DNA of 64,000 nt from Loktanella salsilacus (GCF_900114485.1 NZ_FOTF01000006.1:124001-188000); one strand, 5' to 3'. Positions 35,996 to 44,899 are shown, counted from the first letter of the stretch. Translations and numbers: made by a program. The notes: a model not told the origin generated them from the sequence alone.

Positions 35996-36448
35996 TTAGC
36001 CCGGCCGATTGATCGCCGCCGTGCCCAGCATCGTATCACTTAGGCCTTGGCCGCGCGGGGTCAGCGCCATCATGCCCATGCTGATGAATTGCAGCGGCAT
36101 CGCAGCGACCGACACGGTATAGCCCAGCGTATGAAACAGCGCGAGCGTGCCATTCAGCCGCGCACCCGTATGATCGCGCAGCTCGATCCCCATCAGCCGC
36201 ATGCCCCACGTGGCAGAGCGGCCAGCGATGGTGAACCAGCGATAGGTAAAGCCGACCATCAAGATCAGAAACGGAAAGAAAAACAGCGCCGTAAAGGCTG
36301 TAAACGGCACAATCAGGATAGAGGCGATCAGCACCAGCGACGCATCAACAACCCATGCCAGTGCGCGTTTCAGCGGCACGCCCGTATAAAAATCGGCGTC
36401 AGCATCTGGGTCGGGCAGGGCGGTTAGCGTGTCAGCGAAGGCGGTCAT
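35996..36448 (-). CDS. RDD family membrane protein
   Basis: This 150-residue protein of the RDD family has the opening LKRALAWVVDASLVLIASI containing R and D of the signature, two to three membrane helices, and the family end ATWGMRLMGIELRD, which is common in these proteins. Members occur in transport or ion-stress contexts. No specific role can be read. ATG 36448 is preferred; ATG 36460 is possible. Confidence 0.87.
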   Translation of the reverse strand: MTAFADTLTALPDPDADADFYTGVPLKRALAWVVDASLVLIASILIVPFTAFTALFFFPFLILMVGFTYRWFTIAGRSATWGMRLMGIELRDHTGARLNGTLALFHTLGYTVSVAAMPLQFISMGMMALTPRGQGLSDTMLGTAAINRPG

Positions 36449-36479
36449 GGGCGGGTCCATCCTTGTGCAAAGTAGGGTC

Positions 36480-36502
36480 GCGGCCCCGCAAATCGGGGCC
36501 GC
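36480..36502 (-). terminator. GC-rich hairpin after the DUF2852 gene
   Basis: GCGGCCCCG and CGGGGCCGC enclose a 5-nt loop, 13 bases after the DUF2852 stop. There is no T-run, so it may be a weak terminator before the RDD gene. Confidence 0.5.
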
Positions 36503-36514
36503 CAAAGGGGCGAT

Positions 36515-36955
36515 TTACTTGTCGCTTTGCGGCTCTTTTACAGCCGTATCACCGGACCGGTCCGCCATAAACTGGTCAAACTCGGCTTTGTCCTTGGCAT
36601 CACGCAGCCGGCCAAGGAAGGCTGCAAAGTTGTCCTGCTCTTCTTGCAGGCGGCGCAGCGTGTCTTCTTTATAGGCGTCAAAGGCGCTGTTGCCGGATGA
36701 CTGCATCATGCTGCGACCAAAGGGGCGTGCGACGGGGCGGATATTGCTAGCGCGGGAAAACATACGTTTGCTCCAGATCATATAGGCAAGAAGGGCCAGG
36801 CCGACAGGCCAGACAAGCACAAAGCCTGCGACCATTGCGGCAATCCAAGCGCCGCGGCCGCGGGCATCAAGCCAAGCCTCGGCGCGGCGGGCCCAGGCCA
36901 TTAAACCGCCGGATTGGGGGCCGGACGCTTGGGGGTATGTGGGTGTCGAATACAT
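36515..36955 (-). CDS. DUF2852 family protein
   Basis: This 146-residue protein has one membrane helix at about residues 35-55 (AWIAAMVAGFVLVWPVGLALLAYMIW), then a basic stretch and a coiled-coil-like C-terminal half (FDAYKEDTLRRLQEEQDNFAAFLGRLRDAKDKAEFDQFM, landmarks YKEDTLRRL and KAEFDQFM). This is the DUF2852 pattern of alphaproteobacteria. ATG 36955 is preceded by AGGAG at a normal distance. A palindrome lies just upstream. Confidence 0.85.
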   Translation of the reverse strand: MYSTPTYPQASGPQSGGLMAWARRAEAWLDARGRGAWIAAMVAGFVLVWPVGLALLAYMIWSKRMFSRASNIRPVARPFGRSMMQSSGNSAFDAYKEDTLRRLQEEQDNFAAFLGRLRDAKDKAEFDQFMADRSGDTAVKEPQSDK

Positions 36956-36975
36956 CGGGGTTGCTCCTGTCGGGT

Positions 36976-36998
36976 TAATGTAAATGCTTTTCACATTA
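36976..36998. promoter_or_regulatory. palindrome upstream of DUF2852 gene, candidate operator A
   Basis: TAATGTAAA-TGCTT-TTCACATTA is an inverted repeat with eight of nine paired positions, about 20 bases before the DUF2852 ATG. A second, closely similar palindrome lies 58 bp away. Confidence 0.5.
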
Positions 36999-37035
36999 CC
37001 GATATGTGGATGCGGATGCGTGCTCGCAAGGCCTG

Positions 37036-37054
37036 ATGTAAATGATTTTTACAT
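37036..37054. promoter_or_regulatory. palindrome upstream of DUF2852/glnE, candidate operator B
   Basis: ATGTAAA-TGATT-TTTACAT is a perfect 7-bp inverted repeat with the same arms and the same 5-nt spacer as the copy near 36976-36998. The shared form suggests one regulator binding both. The site does not fit FNR, LexA or the PpsR spacing exactly. Confidence 0.5.
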
Positions 37055-37276
37055 TGCCAGAAATTTTCATTTTATATCAGTTTCTTGTAGGTTTTATTAA
37101 TTTGGGGCGTCCATGCCCCGCACGGTCGCATATGACCCGAGCCGCTATTCGCCGTCTTACCGCCCCGTTATCGGTCCAGCGCGACCTCAAACCCTTGCTC
37201 ATCGCGCAACCTTTTGTCACGCTTGCACGAATAGGACCCGGTCCGACCCTTTGCCGACCAAGTGAAAGCCGAATTG

Positions 37277-40048
37277 ATGACCCTTGCCGACCGCATCACC
37301 CACCACCCGCGCCCTTTCGACCCGGATCGGGCGGGCGATGCGATCGCCACCGCGCCTTGGGCGGCCGGACCCTTGCGTGATTTGATCGGCGGCACGGCGG
37401 GGTGCAGCCCCTATCTGTCCGGCCTGATCGCACAGCAATCGGACTGGCTGCAGGGCGCTGTGGACGATCCAGAGGCCGCCTTGGCCCAGACCCTTGCGGA
37501 CATCCCGCAGATCCCCTTTGCAGACCTCGGGCCCGGCCTGCGCCAGACCAAGGCCCGCGTCGCCTTGCTGACGGCGCTGTGCGATCTGGGCGGCGTCTGG
37601 CCGCTGGAAACCGTCACGCAAGCGCTGACCGATCTGGCCGCCGCCGCCGTGGATGCCTGTATCGTGCCCCTTGTCGCGGCCGAAATCACGCGCGGCAAAC
37701 TGCCCGGCATGACCGCAGATGACGCCGCAAGCGCTGCTGGCATGACCGTCCTCGCCATGGGCAAACAAGGCGCAGGAGAGCTGAACTACTCCTCTGATAT
37801 CGACCTGATCTGCCTGTTCGATGACGACCGCTTTGAACCAGAAGACACCGCCACCGCCCGCGCCGCCTTTGTGCGCGTCACCCGCCGCATGTGCGCTCTG
37901 CTGTCCGACAACACCGAAGACGGCTACGTTTTCCGCACGGACCTGCGCCTGCGCCCCGATGCCAGCGTGATGCCGGTCTGCCTGTCGATGACGGCAGCAG
38001 AGCGTTATTACGAAAGCGTTGGCCGCACGTGGGAACGCGCCGCCTATATCAAGGCCGCCCCCTGCGCCGGTGATCTGGCCGCCGGACAACGGTTTCTGGA
38101 CAGCCTGACGCCCTTCGTCTGGCGCAAGCACCTCGACTTTGCCGCGATCCAAGACGCCCACGACATGCGCCTGCGCATCCGCGATCACAAAGGTCTTGGT
38201 GGCAAACTGATCCTAGAAGGCCACAACATGAAACTGGGCCGCGGCGGGATCAGAGAGATCGAGTTCTTTACCCAAACCCGCCAGCTGATCGCCGGTGGCC
38301 GCGACAAAAGCCTGCGGGTGCGCGGCACTTTGCAGGGTCTAGACCGACTTGCCGCCGCCGACTGGATCGCCCGCGACGTGCAGCAACAACTGACCGATCA
38401 CTACACCGCCCACCGCACGGTCGAGCACCGCTTGCAGATGATCAACGACGCCCAAACCCACAGCCTGCCCAGCGATGACGCGGGCTTTGACCGCCTCGCG
38501 GCTATGATGGACATGGACACGGCGGATCTGCGCCGCGATCTGACGCAGCGGCTGGAACAGGTTCACACCCTGACCGAAGGCTTCTTTGCCCCGGGCAGCG
38601 CCGCGCCTGCGGCCCCCGCCGATTGGGGGCAGGACATCACCAGCCGCTGGCCCGACTATCCTGCGCTCCGCTCTGACCGGGCCGTGCAAATCTTTCGCCG
38701 CTTGCGCCCGGGCATCCTTGCCCGGCTGGCAGAGGCCGCAAAACCGGACGAGGCGCTGATCAACTTCGACGCCTTCCTCGCAGGCCTGCCCGCAGGTGTG
38801 CAGCTCTTTTCCCTGTTCGAGGCAAGCCCCGCCCTAACCCAGCTGATCGTCGACATCTGCGCGACGGCCCCTGCGCTGGCGCAATACCTGTCGCGCAATG
38901 CGGGCGTGCTGGATGCGGTCATCGGCGGTGATTTCTTCGCCCCTTGGCCGGGGGCAGAGGCGCTGACGCAAGGCCTGTCCGAGGCGATGTCCGTCACCGA
39001 CGACTTTGAAACCGCGCTCAACACCGCCCGCCGCTGGGCGCGCGAATGGCACTTTCGCATCGGTGTGCATCACCTGCGCGGCTTGATCGACGCCCCCGCC
39101 GCAGGGCAGCACTACGCCGATCTGGCGCAGGCGGTCATCGCCGCGATCTGGCCCATCGTCTGCGCCGATTTCGCCCGCCGCCATGGTCCGTTGCCGGGGC
39201 AAGGCGCAGTGGTGCTTGGCATGGGGTCACTGGGGGCAGGGCGCTTGAACGCCCAATCCGACGTTGACTTGATCGTCATCTACGACGCCGACGTCTGGGG
39301 CAATTCCGACGGCCCGCGCCCGCTGCCGGTGCGCAGCTACTACGCCCGCCTGACGCAGGCCTTGGTGACCGCGCTGCAGGCACCCATGGCCGACGGCAAG
39401 CTATACGAGGTCGATATGCGCCTGCGCCCGTCGGGCAAACAAGGCCCCGTGGCGACCTCTTGGTCGGCCTTCCGCGACTACCAGCAGGACGAGGCGTGGA
39501 CCTGGGAACACCTTGCCCTGACCCGCGCGCGCCCCATTGCCGGCGCACCTATGCTGATCGCCGGGGTCGAAGCATTCCGCCACACATTGATGAACGCCAA
39601 AGGCAAGGGCGGCACGGTGCAAACCGACGTCGCCGACATGCGCGCGCGGCTGGCATCGGCGAAACCCGCACAGGGCAATTGGGACGCGAAAATGGGCCCC
39701 GGCCGCTTGATGGACGTGGAACTCGCCGCCCAAACCGCAGCCCTTGTCACGGGCAGCGATCTGCGCGATGTGCCAGGGCAGATCGCAGCGGGTGTCGCTG
39801 GCGGCTGGCTGAGCGCCGCACAGGGCGATGCCTTGGCGCAAGCGGCCCAGCTATTCTGGCAGTTGCAGGCGACGGGGCGGCTTTTGACCGGCGGCGTGCT
39901 TGACCCGGACGCCCTTGGCGAAGGCGGACGCCGCTTGGTGCTAAGAGAGACTGGATTTGAAACAATGGACGCGCTGGAACACGCTATGACACAGATATCC
40001 GCCGCCGCTGACGCCGCCATCTCGGCCCGCCTTGGGGCCGGATCATGA
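37277..40048 (+). CDS. glnE: bifunctional glutamine synthetase adenylyltransferase/deadenylyltransferase
   Basis: GlnE (923 residues from ATG 37277; a GTG five codons upstream is possible) adds AMP to glutamine synthetase and removes it in response to PII and glutamine. Two nucleotidyltransferase domains are visible. The first has GAGELNYSSDIDLICLFDDD near residue 170. The second has MGSLGAGRLNAQSDVDLIVIYD near residue 660, each with the catalytic GxxD-type acids, and each is followed by a helical regulatory segment. This is slightly shorter than the E. coli protein (946). It is translationally coupled to the small ORF downstream. Confidence 0.95.
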   Translation: MTLADRITHHPRPFDPDRAGDAIATAPWAAGPLRDLIGGTAGCSPYLSGLIAQQSDWLQGAVDDPEAALAQTLADIPQIPFADLGPGLRQTKARVALLTALCDLGGVWPLETVTQALTDLAAAAVDACIVPLVAAEITRGKLPGMTADDAASAAGMTVLAMGKQGAGELNYSSDIDLICLFDDDRFEPEDTATARAAFVRVTRRMCALLSDNTEDGYVFRTDLRLRPDASVMPVCLSMTAAERYYESVGRTWERAAYIKAAPCAGDLAAGQRFLDSLTPFVWRKHLDFAAIQDAHDMRLRIRDHKGLGGKLILEGHNMKLGRGGIREIEFFTQTRQLIAGGRDKSLRVRGTLQGLDRLAAADWIARDVQQQLTDHYTAHRTVEHRLQMINDAQTHSLPSDDAGFDRLAAMMDMDTADLRRDLTQRLEQVHTLTEGFFAPGSAAPAAPADWGQDITSRWPDYPALRSDRAVQIFRRLRPGILARLAEAAKPDEALINFDAFLAGLPAGVQLFSLFEASPALTQLIVDICATAPALAQYLSRNAGVLDAVIGGDFFAPWPGAEALTQGLSEAMSVTDDFETALNTARRWAREWHFRIGVHHLRGLIDAPAAGQHYADLAQAVIAAIWPIVCADFARRHGPLPGQGAVVLGMGSLGAGRLNAQSDVDLIVIYDADVWGNSDGPRPLPVRSYYARLTQALVTALQAPMADGKLYEVDMRLRPSGKQGPVATSWSAFRDYQQDEAWTWEHLALTRARPIAGAPMLIAGVEAFRHTLMNAKGKGGTVQTDVADMRARLASAKPAQGNWDAKMGPGRLMDVELAAQTAALVTGSDLRDVPGQIAAGVAGGWLSAAQGDALAQAAQLFWQLQATGRLLTGGVLDPDALGEGGRRLVLRETGFETMDALEHAMTQISAAADAAISARLGAGS

Positions 40049-40317
40049 AGGGCGATGCCCTTGATCCCGCAGGATTGATCCGCGAAGCCTACCGCATCGA
40101 CGGCATCACCGCGCAGGACTGCCGCGTGATTTTTCTGGACTGGGCCATAAAATCGGACGCGCCGGACGACCTGCCCGCCGGGATCAAAAAACTGCTCACG
40201 CAATATGCCGATCAGCCCGCCCAACACCCGATGACGCAAACGCTCCGCGCGGGCCTCGAAGACGCCGCAAAACCCACCCGCCGCGGCGGACGGGCAGGGC
40301 GACAGCCAGCAAGCTGA
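40045..40317 (+). CDS. small conserved hypothetical protein coupled to glnE
   Basis: This 90-residue ORF overlaps the glnE stop by four bases (ATGA). It contains DPAGLIREAYRIDGITAQDCRVIFLDWAIK and a basic Arg/Gly tail. I recognise no domain. The overlap and normal codon use indicate a real gene, possibly modulating GlnE or simply co-transcribed. Confidence 0.68.
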   Translation: MKGDALDPAGLIREAYRIDGITAQDCRVIFLDWAIKSDAPDDLPAGIKKLLTQYADQPAQHPMTQTLRAGLEDAAKPTRRGGRAGRQPAS

Positions 40318-40337
40318 CTGTCCTTTTTGTCTGGCAC

Positions 40338-40371
40338 CTTCTTCTGGTCAAAAATACCTCGGGGGTGCGGG
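40338..40371. repeat. dispersed intergenic element, copy 2 (diverged, reverse orientation)
   Basis: CCTTCTTCTGGTCAAAAATA followed by CCTCGGGGGTGCGGG lies between the small glnE-linked ORF and the convergent eda end. Its complement resembles the copies at 25436-25470 and 41096-41130. Confidence 0.5.
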
Positions 40372-40384
40372 GGCTGGCCCCCGC
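40367..40384. terminator. GC-rich hairpin between the glnE unit and eda
   Basis: GCGGGGG (40367-40373) pairs with CCCCCGC (40378-40384) around CTGG. It lies between convergent genes. The T-rich CCTTTTTG just after the 90-aa ORF is a possible part of the stop signal for the plus strand. Confidence 0.5.
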
Positions 40385-40402
40385 TCCTAGGCTTGAGATG
40401 TC

Positions 40403-40425
40403 GCGCTAACTAGACGCCTTAGCGC
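40403..40425 (-). terminator. inverted repeat overlapping the eda stop
   Basis: GCGCTAA and TTAGCGC with a 9-nt loop. One arm contains the eda stop codon. No T-run. Confidence 0.35.
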
Positions 40426-41060
40426 TTCAAGCCTGCCGCTTCGCGGGCCAATGCTTCAATCCCGGCCCAGTCACCCGCAGCCATCAGATCCTTTGGCGCA
40501 ACCCAGCTGCCGCCCACGCAAAGCGTGTTGGACAAGGCCAGATAATCGGGCGCGTTCTTAAGTGTGACGCCGCCGGTGGGGCAGAATTTGACCTGTGGGA
40601 TCGGCGCGCCGATCGCCTTCAGCGCCGCTGCGCCGCCGTTCGCTTCGGCGGGAAAGAACTTTTGCACGGTATAGCCGCGCTCTAGCAGGCGCATCGCCTC
40701 TGACGCGGTGGCGACGCCCGGCAGCAGGGGCAGGTCGTTCGCTTCGCAAGCGTCAAGGATCAGGTCTGTCGCCCCCGGAGAGACGCCAAATTTCGCGCCT
40801 GCCGCTTTCGCGTTTTCCACATCTTTGGGCGTCAGCAGGGTGCCTGCGCCAACAACACCGCCGGGAATGGCAGCCATTTCGCGAATCGCGTCCAGTGCGG
40901 CGGGGGTGCGCAGAGTGACCTCTAGCGCGGGCAGGCCGCCTGCCACCAAGGCGCGGGCCAGATCGGCGGCAAGGCTTGCGTCATCCAGCACGAGCACGGG
41001 GACGACGGGGGCCAGAAGGCACAGGTCGCGGTTCAGGTCGGAGGCTTGTTCGGGAGTCAT
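40419..41060 (-). CDS. eda: 2-dehydro-3-deoxy-phosphogluconate aldolase (KDPG aldolase)
   Basis: Eda (213 residues) splits KDPG to pyruvate and glyceraldehyde 3-phosphate, the last step of the Entner-Doudoroff pathway. It has ALEVTLRTPAAL with the glutamate, GAGTLL, then KFGVSPGATD, and the Schiff-base lysine in VQKFFPAEANGG. It lies 74 bases downstream of edd on the same strand, with a repeat element between them. A single operator upstream of edd could control both. Confidence 0.95.
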   Translation of the reverse strand: MTPEQASDLNRDLCLLAPVVPVLVLDDASLAADLARALVAGGLPALEVTLRTPAALDAIREMAAIPGGVVGAGTLLTPKDVENAKAAGAKFGVSPGATDLILDACEANDLPLLPGVATASEAMRLLERGYTVQKFFPAEANGGAAALKAIGAPIPQVKFCPTGGVTLKNAPDYLALSNTLCVGGSWVAPKDLMAAGDWAGIEALAREAAGLKR

Positions 41061-41095
41061 GTATATGTCTTTCGTCTCGATGCTGGGCCGGGGGC

Positions 41096-41130
41096 AGATG
41101 CCTCCGGCGGGAGTATTTCTGGCAAGATGA
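41096..41130. repeat. dispersed intergenic element, CCTCCGGCGGG-ATATTT type, copy 3
   Basis: GATGCCTCCGGCGGGAGTATTT is followed by CTGGCAAGATGATG, between edd and eda. It matches the copy at 25436-25470 over the CCTCCGGCGGGxxTATTT core. Confidence 0.6.
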
Positions 41131-41134
41131 TGAA

Positions 41135-42940
41135 TCAGACGGCGACGCCGGCTCCTTCGGTGACTTGGCCGACATTTTGGCGGAAAACCTCGAATAATTC
41201 GCGGCCCACACCTGTGCCGTTGCCGGACAAGTCTGCCACTGCATCGGTGCGGCTTGCAAGGTCCACATTCAACACGTCAATCGTCCCGTTGATCGCATCA
41301 AGTCGGATGATGTCGCCGTCGTTGATCTTGGCGATCGGTCCGCCGTTGGCCGCCTCTGGCGCGAGGTGGATGGCGGACGGCACCTTGCCCGACGCGCCGG
41401 ACATGCGCCCGTCAGTGACAAGGGCGACTTTCAGGCCGCGGTCTTGCAGCACGGCCAGCGTTGGTGTCAGGCCATGCAATTCGGGCATGCCGTTGGATTT
41501 CGGGCCTTGGAAGCGGACAACGATGATGGTGTCAGAGGTAAATTCGCCAGCCTTGAACGCCGCTTTGACGCTGTCTTGGTCGTGGAAAATACGGGCCGGG
41601 GCTTCAACGATGTGACGCTCTTCTGCGACGGCCGAGATTTTCATCACGCCGCGGCCAAGGTTGCCTTTGAGCTGGGCCAAGCCGCCGTGCTTTTGGAACG
41701 GATCAGCGGCAGGGCGCAGGATTTTCGTGTTCAGGCTTTCCCCGGCCCCTTTGGCATAGGTCACCCGGCCAGCATCAAGTTTGGGCTCTTGCGTATATAG
41801 GTTCAGGCCATTGCCCGCGACGGTTTTCACATCGTCATGCAGCAGGCCGGCATTTAGCAATTCGCCGATCATATAGCCAAGACCGCCAGCGGCGTGGAAG
41901 TGGTTCACGTCGGCCAGACCGTTGGGATAGACCTTCGCCATCAGCGGGGTCACGGCGGACAGATCGCTGAAGTCCTGCAGGTCAAGGATGATGCCAGCGG
42001 CGCGCGCCATGGCGGGCAGGTGGATCACAAGGTTGGTTGATCCTCCCGTGGCCATCAGGCCGACAAGGCCGTTCACAAAGGCTTTTTCGTCCAGAATATC
42101 GCAGGTGGGCGTGTATTCATTGCCAAGCGCGGTGATTTGGGCCGCACGCTCTGTCCCAGCCACGGTCAGGGCGTCGCGCAGCGGCGTGTTCGGGTTCACA
42201 AAGGATGCGCCGGGCAGGTGCAGGCCCATGAATTCCATCAGCATTTGGTTGCTGTTGGCGGTGCCGTAAAATGTGCAGGTGCCCGGACCGTGGTAGGATG
42301 CCATCTCGGCCGCCATCAGTTCCTCGCGGCCGATTTCGCCGGTGGCGAATTGCTGGCGGACCTTAGATTTTTCGTCGTTGGGCAAGCCACTGACCATGGG
42401 ACCCGCAGGCAGGAACACGGAGGGGATATAGCCAAAGGTCGCGGCGGCCATGACAAGGCCGGGGACGATTTTGTCGCAAACGCCCAAGTAGATCGCGGCG
42501 TCAAAGGTGTTGTGAGACAGACCCACGGCAGCGGAGAGGGCGATCACATCGCGCGAAAACAGCGACAGTTCCATCCCGGTCTGGCCTTGGGTGACGCCGT
42601 CGCACATCGCAGGCACACCGCCTGCAACCTGCGCCGTGGCGCCGGCAGCAATGGCGGCCTTTTTGATCAGCGCAGGGTAGGTTTCAAACGGCTGATGCGC
42701 CGACAGCATGTCGTTGTAGGCCGTGATGATGCCGATGTTCGGGGCTTTGTCCGCGACCAGCGCGTCCTTTTGATCGCCCATCGCAGCATAGGCGTGGGCC
42801 TGATTGCCGCAGGTCAGGTGCGACCGGCGCGGGCCGACGGCGGCGGCGCGGGCCATAGTGTCCAGATACTGGCGGCGCGGCCCTTCAGAGCGGGCGCGAA
42901 TCCGGTCGGTGACTTCGGCAATTTTAGGGTGCAGGGCCAT
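41135..42940 (-). CDS. edd: 6-phosphogluconate dehydratase
   Basis: Edd (601 residues) dehydrates 6-phosphogluconate to KDPG with an iron-sulfur cluster. The IlvD/Edd family cysteines are visible in LTCGNQAH, in [16 protein letters not shown], and in [13 protein letters not shown]. The C-terminal domain has [21 protein letters not shown] 42940 gives the standard [18 protein letters not shown]-type start. A perfect GTTAGCGCTAAC palindrome lies 48 bases upstream. Confidence 0.95.
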   Translation of the reverse strand: MALHPKIAEVTDRIRARSEGPRRQYLDTMARAAAVGPRRSHLTCGNQAHAYAAMGDQKDALVADKAPNIGIITAYNDMLSAHQPFETYPALIKKAAIAAGATAQVAGGVPAMCDGVTQGQTGMELSLFSRDVIALSAAVGLSHNTFDAAIYLGVCDKIVPGLVMAAATFGYIPSVFLPAGPMVSGLPNDEKSKVRQQFATGEIGREELMAAEMASYHGPGTCTFYGTANSNQMLMEFMGLHLPGASFVNPNTPLRDALTVAGTERAAQITALGNEYTPTCDILDEKAFVNGLVGLMATGGSTNLVIHLPAMARAAGIILDLQDFSDLSAVTPLMAKVYPNGLADVNHFHAAGGLGYMIGELLNAGLLHDDVKTVAGNGLNLYTQEPKLDAGRVTYAKGAGESLNTKILRPAADPFQKHGGLAQLKGNLGRGVMKISAVAEERHIVEAPARIFHDQDSVKAAFKAGEFTSDTIIVVRFQGPKSNGMPELHGLTPTLAVLQDRGLKVALVTDGRMSGASGKVPSAIHLAPEAANGGPIAKINDGDIIRLDAINGTIDVLNVDLASRTDAVADLSGNGTGVGRELFEVFRQNVGQVTEGAGVAV

Positions 42941-42987
42941 GGGTCTTCCCGTGTGTATGATGGATTGCACCCTTCTTAGCATGAACG

Positions 42988-42999
42988 GTTAGCGCTAAC
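42988..42999 (-). promoter_or_regulatory. perfect GTTAGCGCTAAC palindrome upstream of edd
   Basis: The 12-bp perfect palindrome is of the type bound by LacI-family sugar regulators. Two degenerate copies precede fda. Its position 48 bases before the ATG fits a repressor site overlapping the edd-eda promoter. Confidence 0.65.
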
Positions 43000-43088
43000 A
43001 ACGCTTGTCAGGTTGATTTTCGGCCCTTTCGGGCCCAGCTGCGCCTAAAACTGGCCACTGGCGTAGGCGGCCTGCGCAAGTTAAAGCA

Positions 43089-44291
43089 ATGCTCATGAAT
43101 ATGCCCTCTTATCCCACCGTCCGCCTGACCCCAAAGGGGGATGCCCGCGCAATCCGCCACGGCTTCCCTTGGGTCTATGCCAATGAACTGGTCACTGACC
43201 GCCGCACACGCGGGCTGACCGCTGGTGCGCTTGCCGTACTAGAGGACGCCAACCGCGTGCCGCTGGGCCTTGTCACCGTGAACCCGGCGTCAAAGATCAT
43301 CTGCCGGATGATCGACCGCGACACAGAAGCGGTGATCGACACCGCATGGTTCGCGGCCAAGCTGACCCGCGCGCTGATCCACCGCGAGCGGATCTATGAC
43401 GCGCCCTTCTATCGCCTTGTCCATGCAGAGGCCGACGGCCTGCCCGGCGTCGTCATCGACCGCTTTGGCGATACCGCTGTGATCCAGCCGAACGCCGCCT
43501 GGGCCGATGCGCTGATCGAGCCGCTGTGCGATGCATTGGTGCAGGTGACGGGTGTGACCACGGTCGTGATGAACGCCTCTGGCCGCGCGCGTAGCCTTGA
43601 AGGGCTTGACGACCGCATGGGCATTCTGCGCGGCGATGCGCCGACGGCAGCGATCCCGGTGCCGATGAATGGTGCGACCTATATGGCCGATCTGATGGGC
43701 GGGCAAAAGACCGGCCTGTTCTTTGACCAACGCCCGAACCACGCCTTTGCCGCCAGCCTGTCGCGCGGCGCGCGGGTGCTGGATATGTTCAGCCACGTCG
43801 GCGGCTTTGGCCTTGCCGCTTTGGCAGGCGGGGCGGCCTCTGTGCTGGCCGTAGACGGATCAGAGCCTGCACTGGCGCTGGCCGATCAAGGCGCGGCCGC
43901 GATGGGCGTGTCGGACAAGTTCACCACGCGCAAGGGCGACGCCTTTGACACACTGGCCGCATTGGCCGAAGAGGGCGCGCAGTTCGATTTGGTCGTCTGC
44001 GATCCGCCTGCTTTTGCGCCGAACAAATCCTCGCTCGAGGCCGGTTTGCGCGCTTACGAGCGGATTGCCCGTCTGGCGGCCACGCTGGTCGCTGATGGCG
44101 GCTATCTGATGGTGTGTTCGTGCAGCCATGCCGCTGATCTGACGCGGTTCCGCAATGCCTCTGCCCGCGGTATCGGCCGCGCTGGTCGGCGCAGCCAAGT
44201 GATCCAGACTGGCTTTGCCGGGCCGGACCACCCGCTGCTGCCGCATCTGGCTGAAAGCGGCTATCTGAAAGCGGTGACGTTCCGGCTATAG
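43089..44291 (+). CDS. class I SAM-dependent rRNA methyltransferase (RlmI-like)
   Basis: This 400-residue enzyme (396 from ATG 43101) has an N-terminal PUA domain (VRLTPKGDARAIRHGFPWVYANEL), then an RlmI-type domain (FYRLVHAEADGLPGVVIDRFGD), and a Rossmann methyltransferase domain with ARVLDMFSHVGGFGLAAL, LVVCDPPAFAPNKSS. It is expected to make a 5-methylcytosine in 23S rRNA. Three in-frame ATGs lie within 13 bases and no strong ribosome site decides between them. The PIN-domain gene follows by 11 bases. Confidence 0.88.
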   Translation: MLMNMPSYPTVRLTPKGDARAIRHGFPWVYANELVTDRRTRGLTAGALAVLEDANRVPLGLVTVNPASKIICRMIDRDTEAVIDTAWFAAKLTRALIHRERIYDAPFYRLVHAEADGLPGVVIDRFGDTAVIQPNAAWADALIEPLCDALVQVTGVTTVVMNASGRARSLEGLDDRMGILRGDAPTAAIPVPMNGATYMADLMGGQKTGLFFDQRPNHAFAASLSRGARVLDMFSHVGGFGLAALAGGAASVLAVDGSEPALALADQGAAAMGVSDKFTTRKGDAFDTLAALAEEGAQFDLVVCDPPAFAPNKSSLEAGLRAYERIARLAATLVADGGYLMVCSCSHAADLTRFRNASARGIGRAGRRSQVIQTGFAGPDHPLLPHLAESGYLKAVTFRL

Positions 44292-44302
44292 GGGCCCTGC
44301 CT

Positions 44303-44842
44303 GTGAAGGTCCTTCTTGACGCCTGCGTTCTATATCCAACCGTGATGCGCGAAGTGCTGATCGGTTGCGCATCAGCAGGGCTGTTTCAGCCCTGCTGGTC
44401 GCCGCGCATCTTGGAAGAATGGGCGCGGGCGACGGTCAAACTGGGACCAGAGGCCGAAGTCTTTGCCCGCGGCGAAATCGCGACGCTGACCGCCCAATTC
44501 CCCCGTGCCTCTGTGACGCCGGACGACGGTATGCTGCGGCGGCTGTGGCTGCCGGACGCGGATGACATCCACGTTTTGGCTGCCGCTGTTGCGGGACATT
44601 GCGATGCAATCCTGACCATGAACGCCAAGGATTTTCCCGGCAATCTGCTGGCCGAAGAAGACCTGTTCCGCGCTGATCCCGACGGATTTCTGCTGCGCCT
44701 GCATGACGAAGCGCCTCAGGTCGTCAGCGATATCGCGCACAAAGTCTTGGCCGAGGCGAACCGGCTCTCACCCGAACCTTGGACCATCCGCGCGCTGATG
44801 AAAAAAGCCCGCCTGCCGCGTTTTGGCAAAAGGCTAATGTAG
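44303..44842 (+). CDS. PIN-domain protein (RSP_2648-like family)
   Basis: This 179-residue PIN-domain protein starts from GTG 44303. The acidic residues expected for a nuclease are in VLLDACVLYP (first Asp), EEWARA, and LPDADDIHVLAAAVAGHCDAILTMNAKDFP (split; DADD and the later TMNAKDFP). The RSP_2648-type family is found in Rhodobacteraceae. It has no adjacent antitoxin; the preceding gene is an rRNA methyltransferase in the same operon, so an RNA-processing role is as likely as a toxin. Confidence 0.8.
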   Translation: MKVLLDACVLYPTVMREVLIGCASAGLFQPCWSPRILEEWARATVKLGPEAEVFARGEIATLTAQFPRASVTPDDGMLRRLWLPDADDIHVLAAAVAGHCDAILTMNAKDFPGNLLAEEDLFRADPDGFLLRLHDEAPQVVSDIAHKVLAEANRLSPEPWTIRALMKKARLPRFGKRLM

Positions 44843-44893
44843 CCGAATTTTCGTCGAAAATTCGGAAGACTCCAATTTTTCGCCGAAAAATTG
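44843..44893. repeat. two adjacent AT-rich hairpins between the PIN gene and the M48 gene
   Basis: CCGAATTTTCG-TC-GAAAATTCGG-like (about 44843-44864) and AATTTTTCG-C-CGAAAAATT (about 44875-44893) are perfect or near-perfect inverted repeats between convergent genes. They are probable terminators with low-GC arms that stand out in this GC-rich DNA. Confidence 0.55.
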
Positions 44894-44899
44894 CCGGCG

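Noticed and set aside
40398-40409. GCGCTAAC half-site near the end of eda as a further operator
   Set aside because: Only half of the palindrome matches and it is downstream of eda, so it more likely belongs to the stop-codon hairpin.
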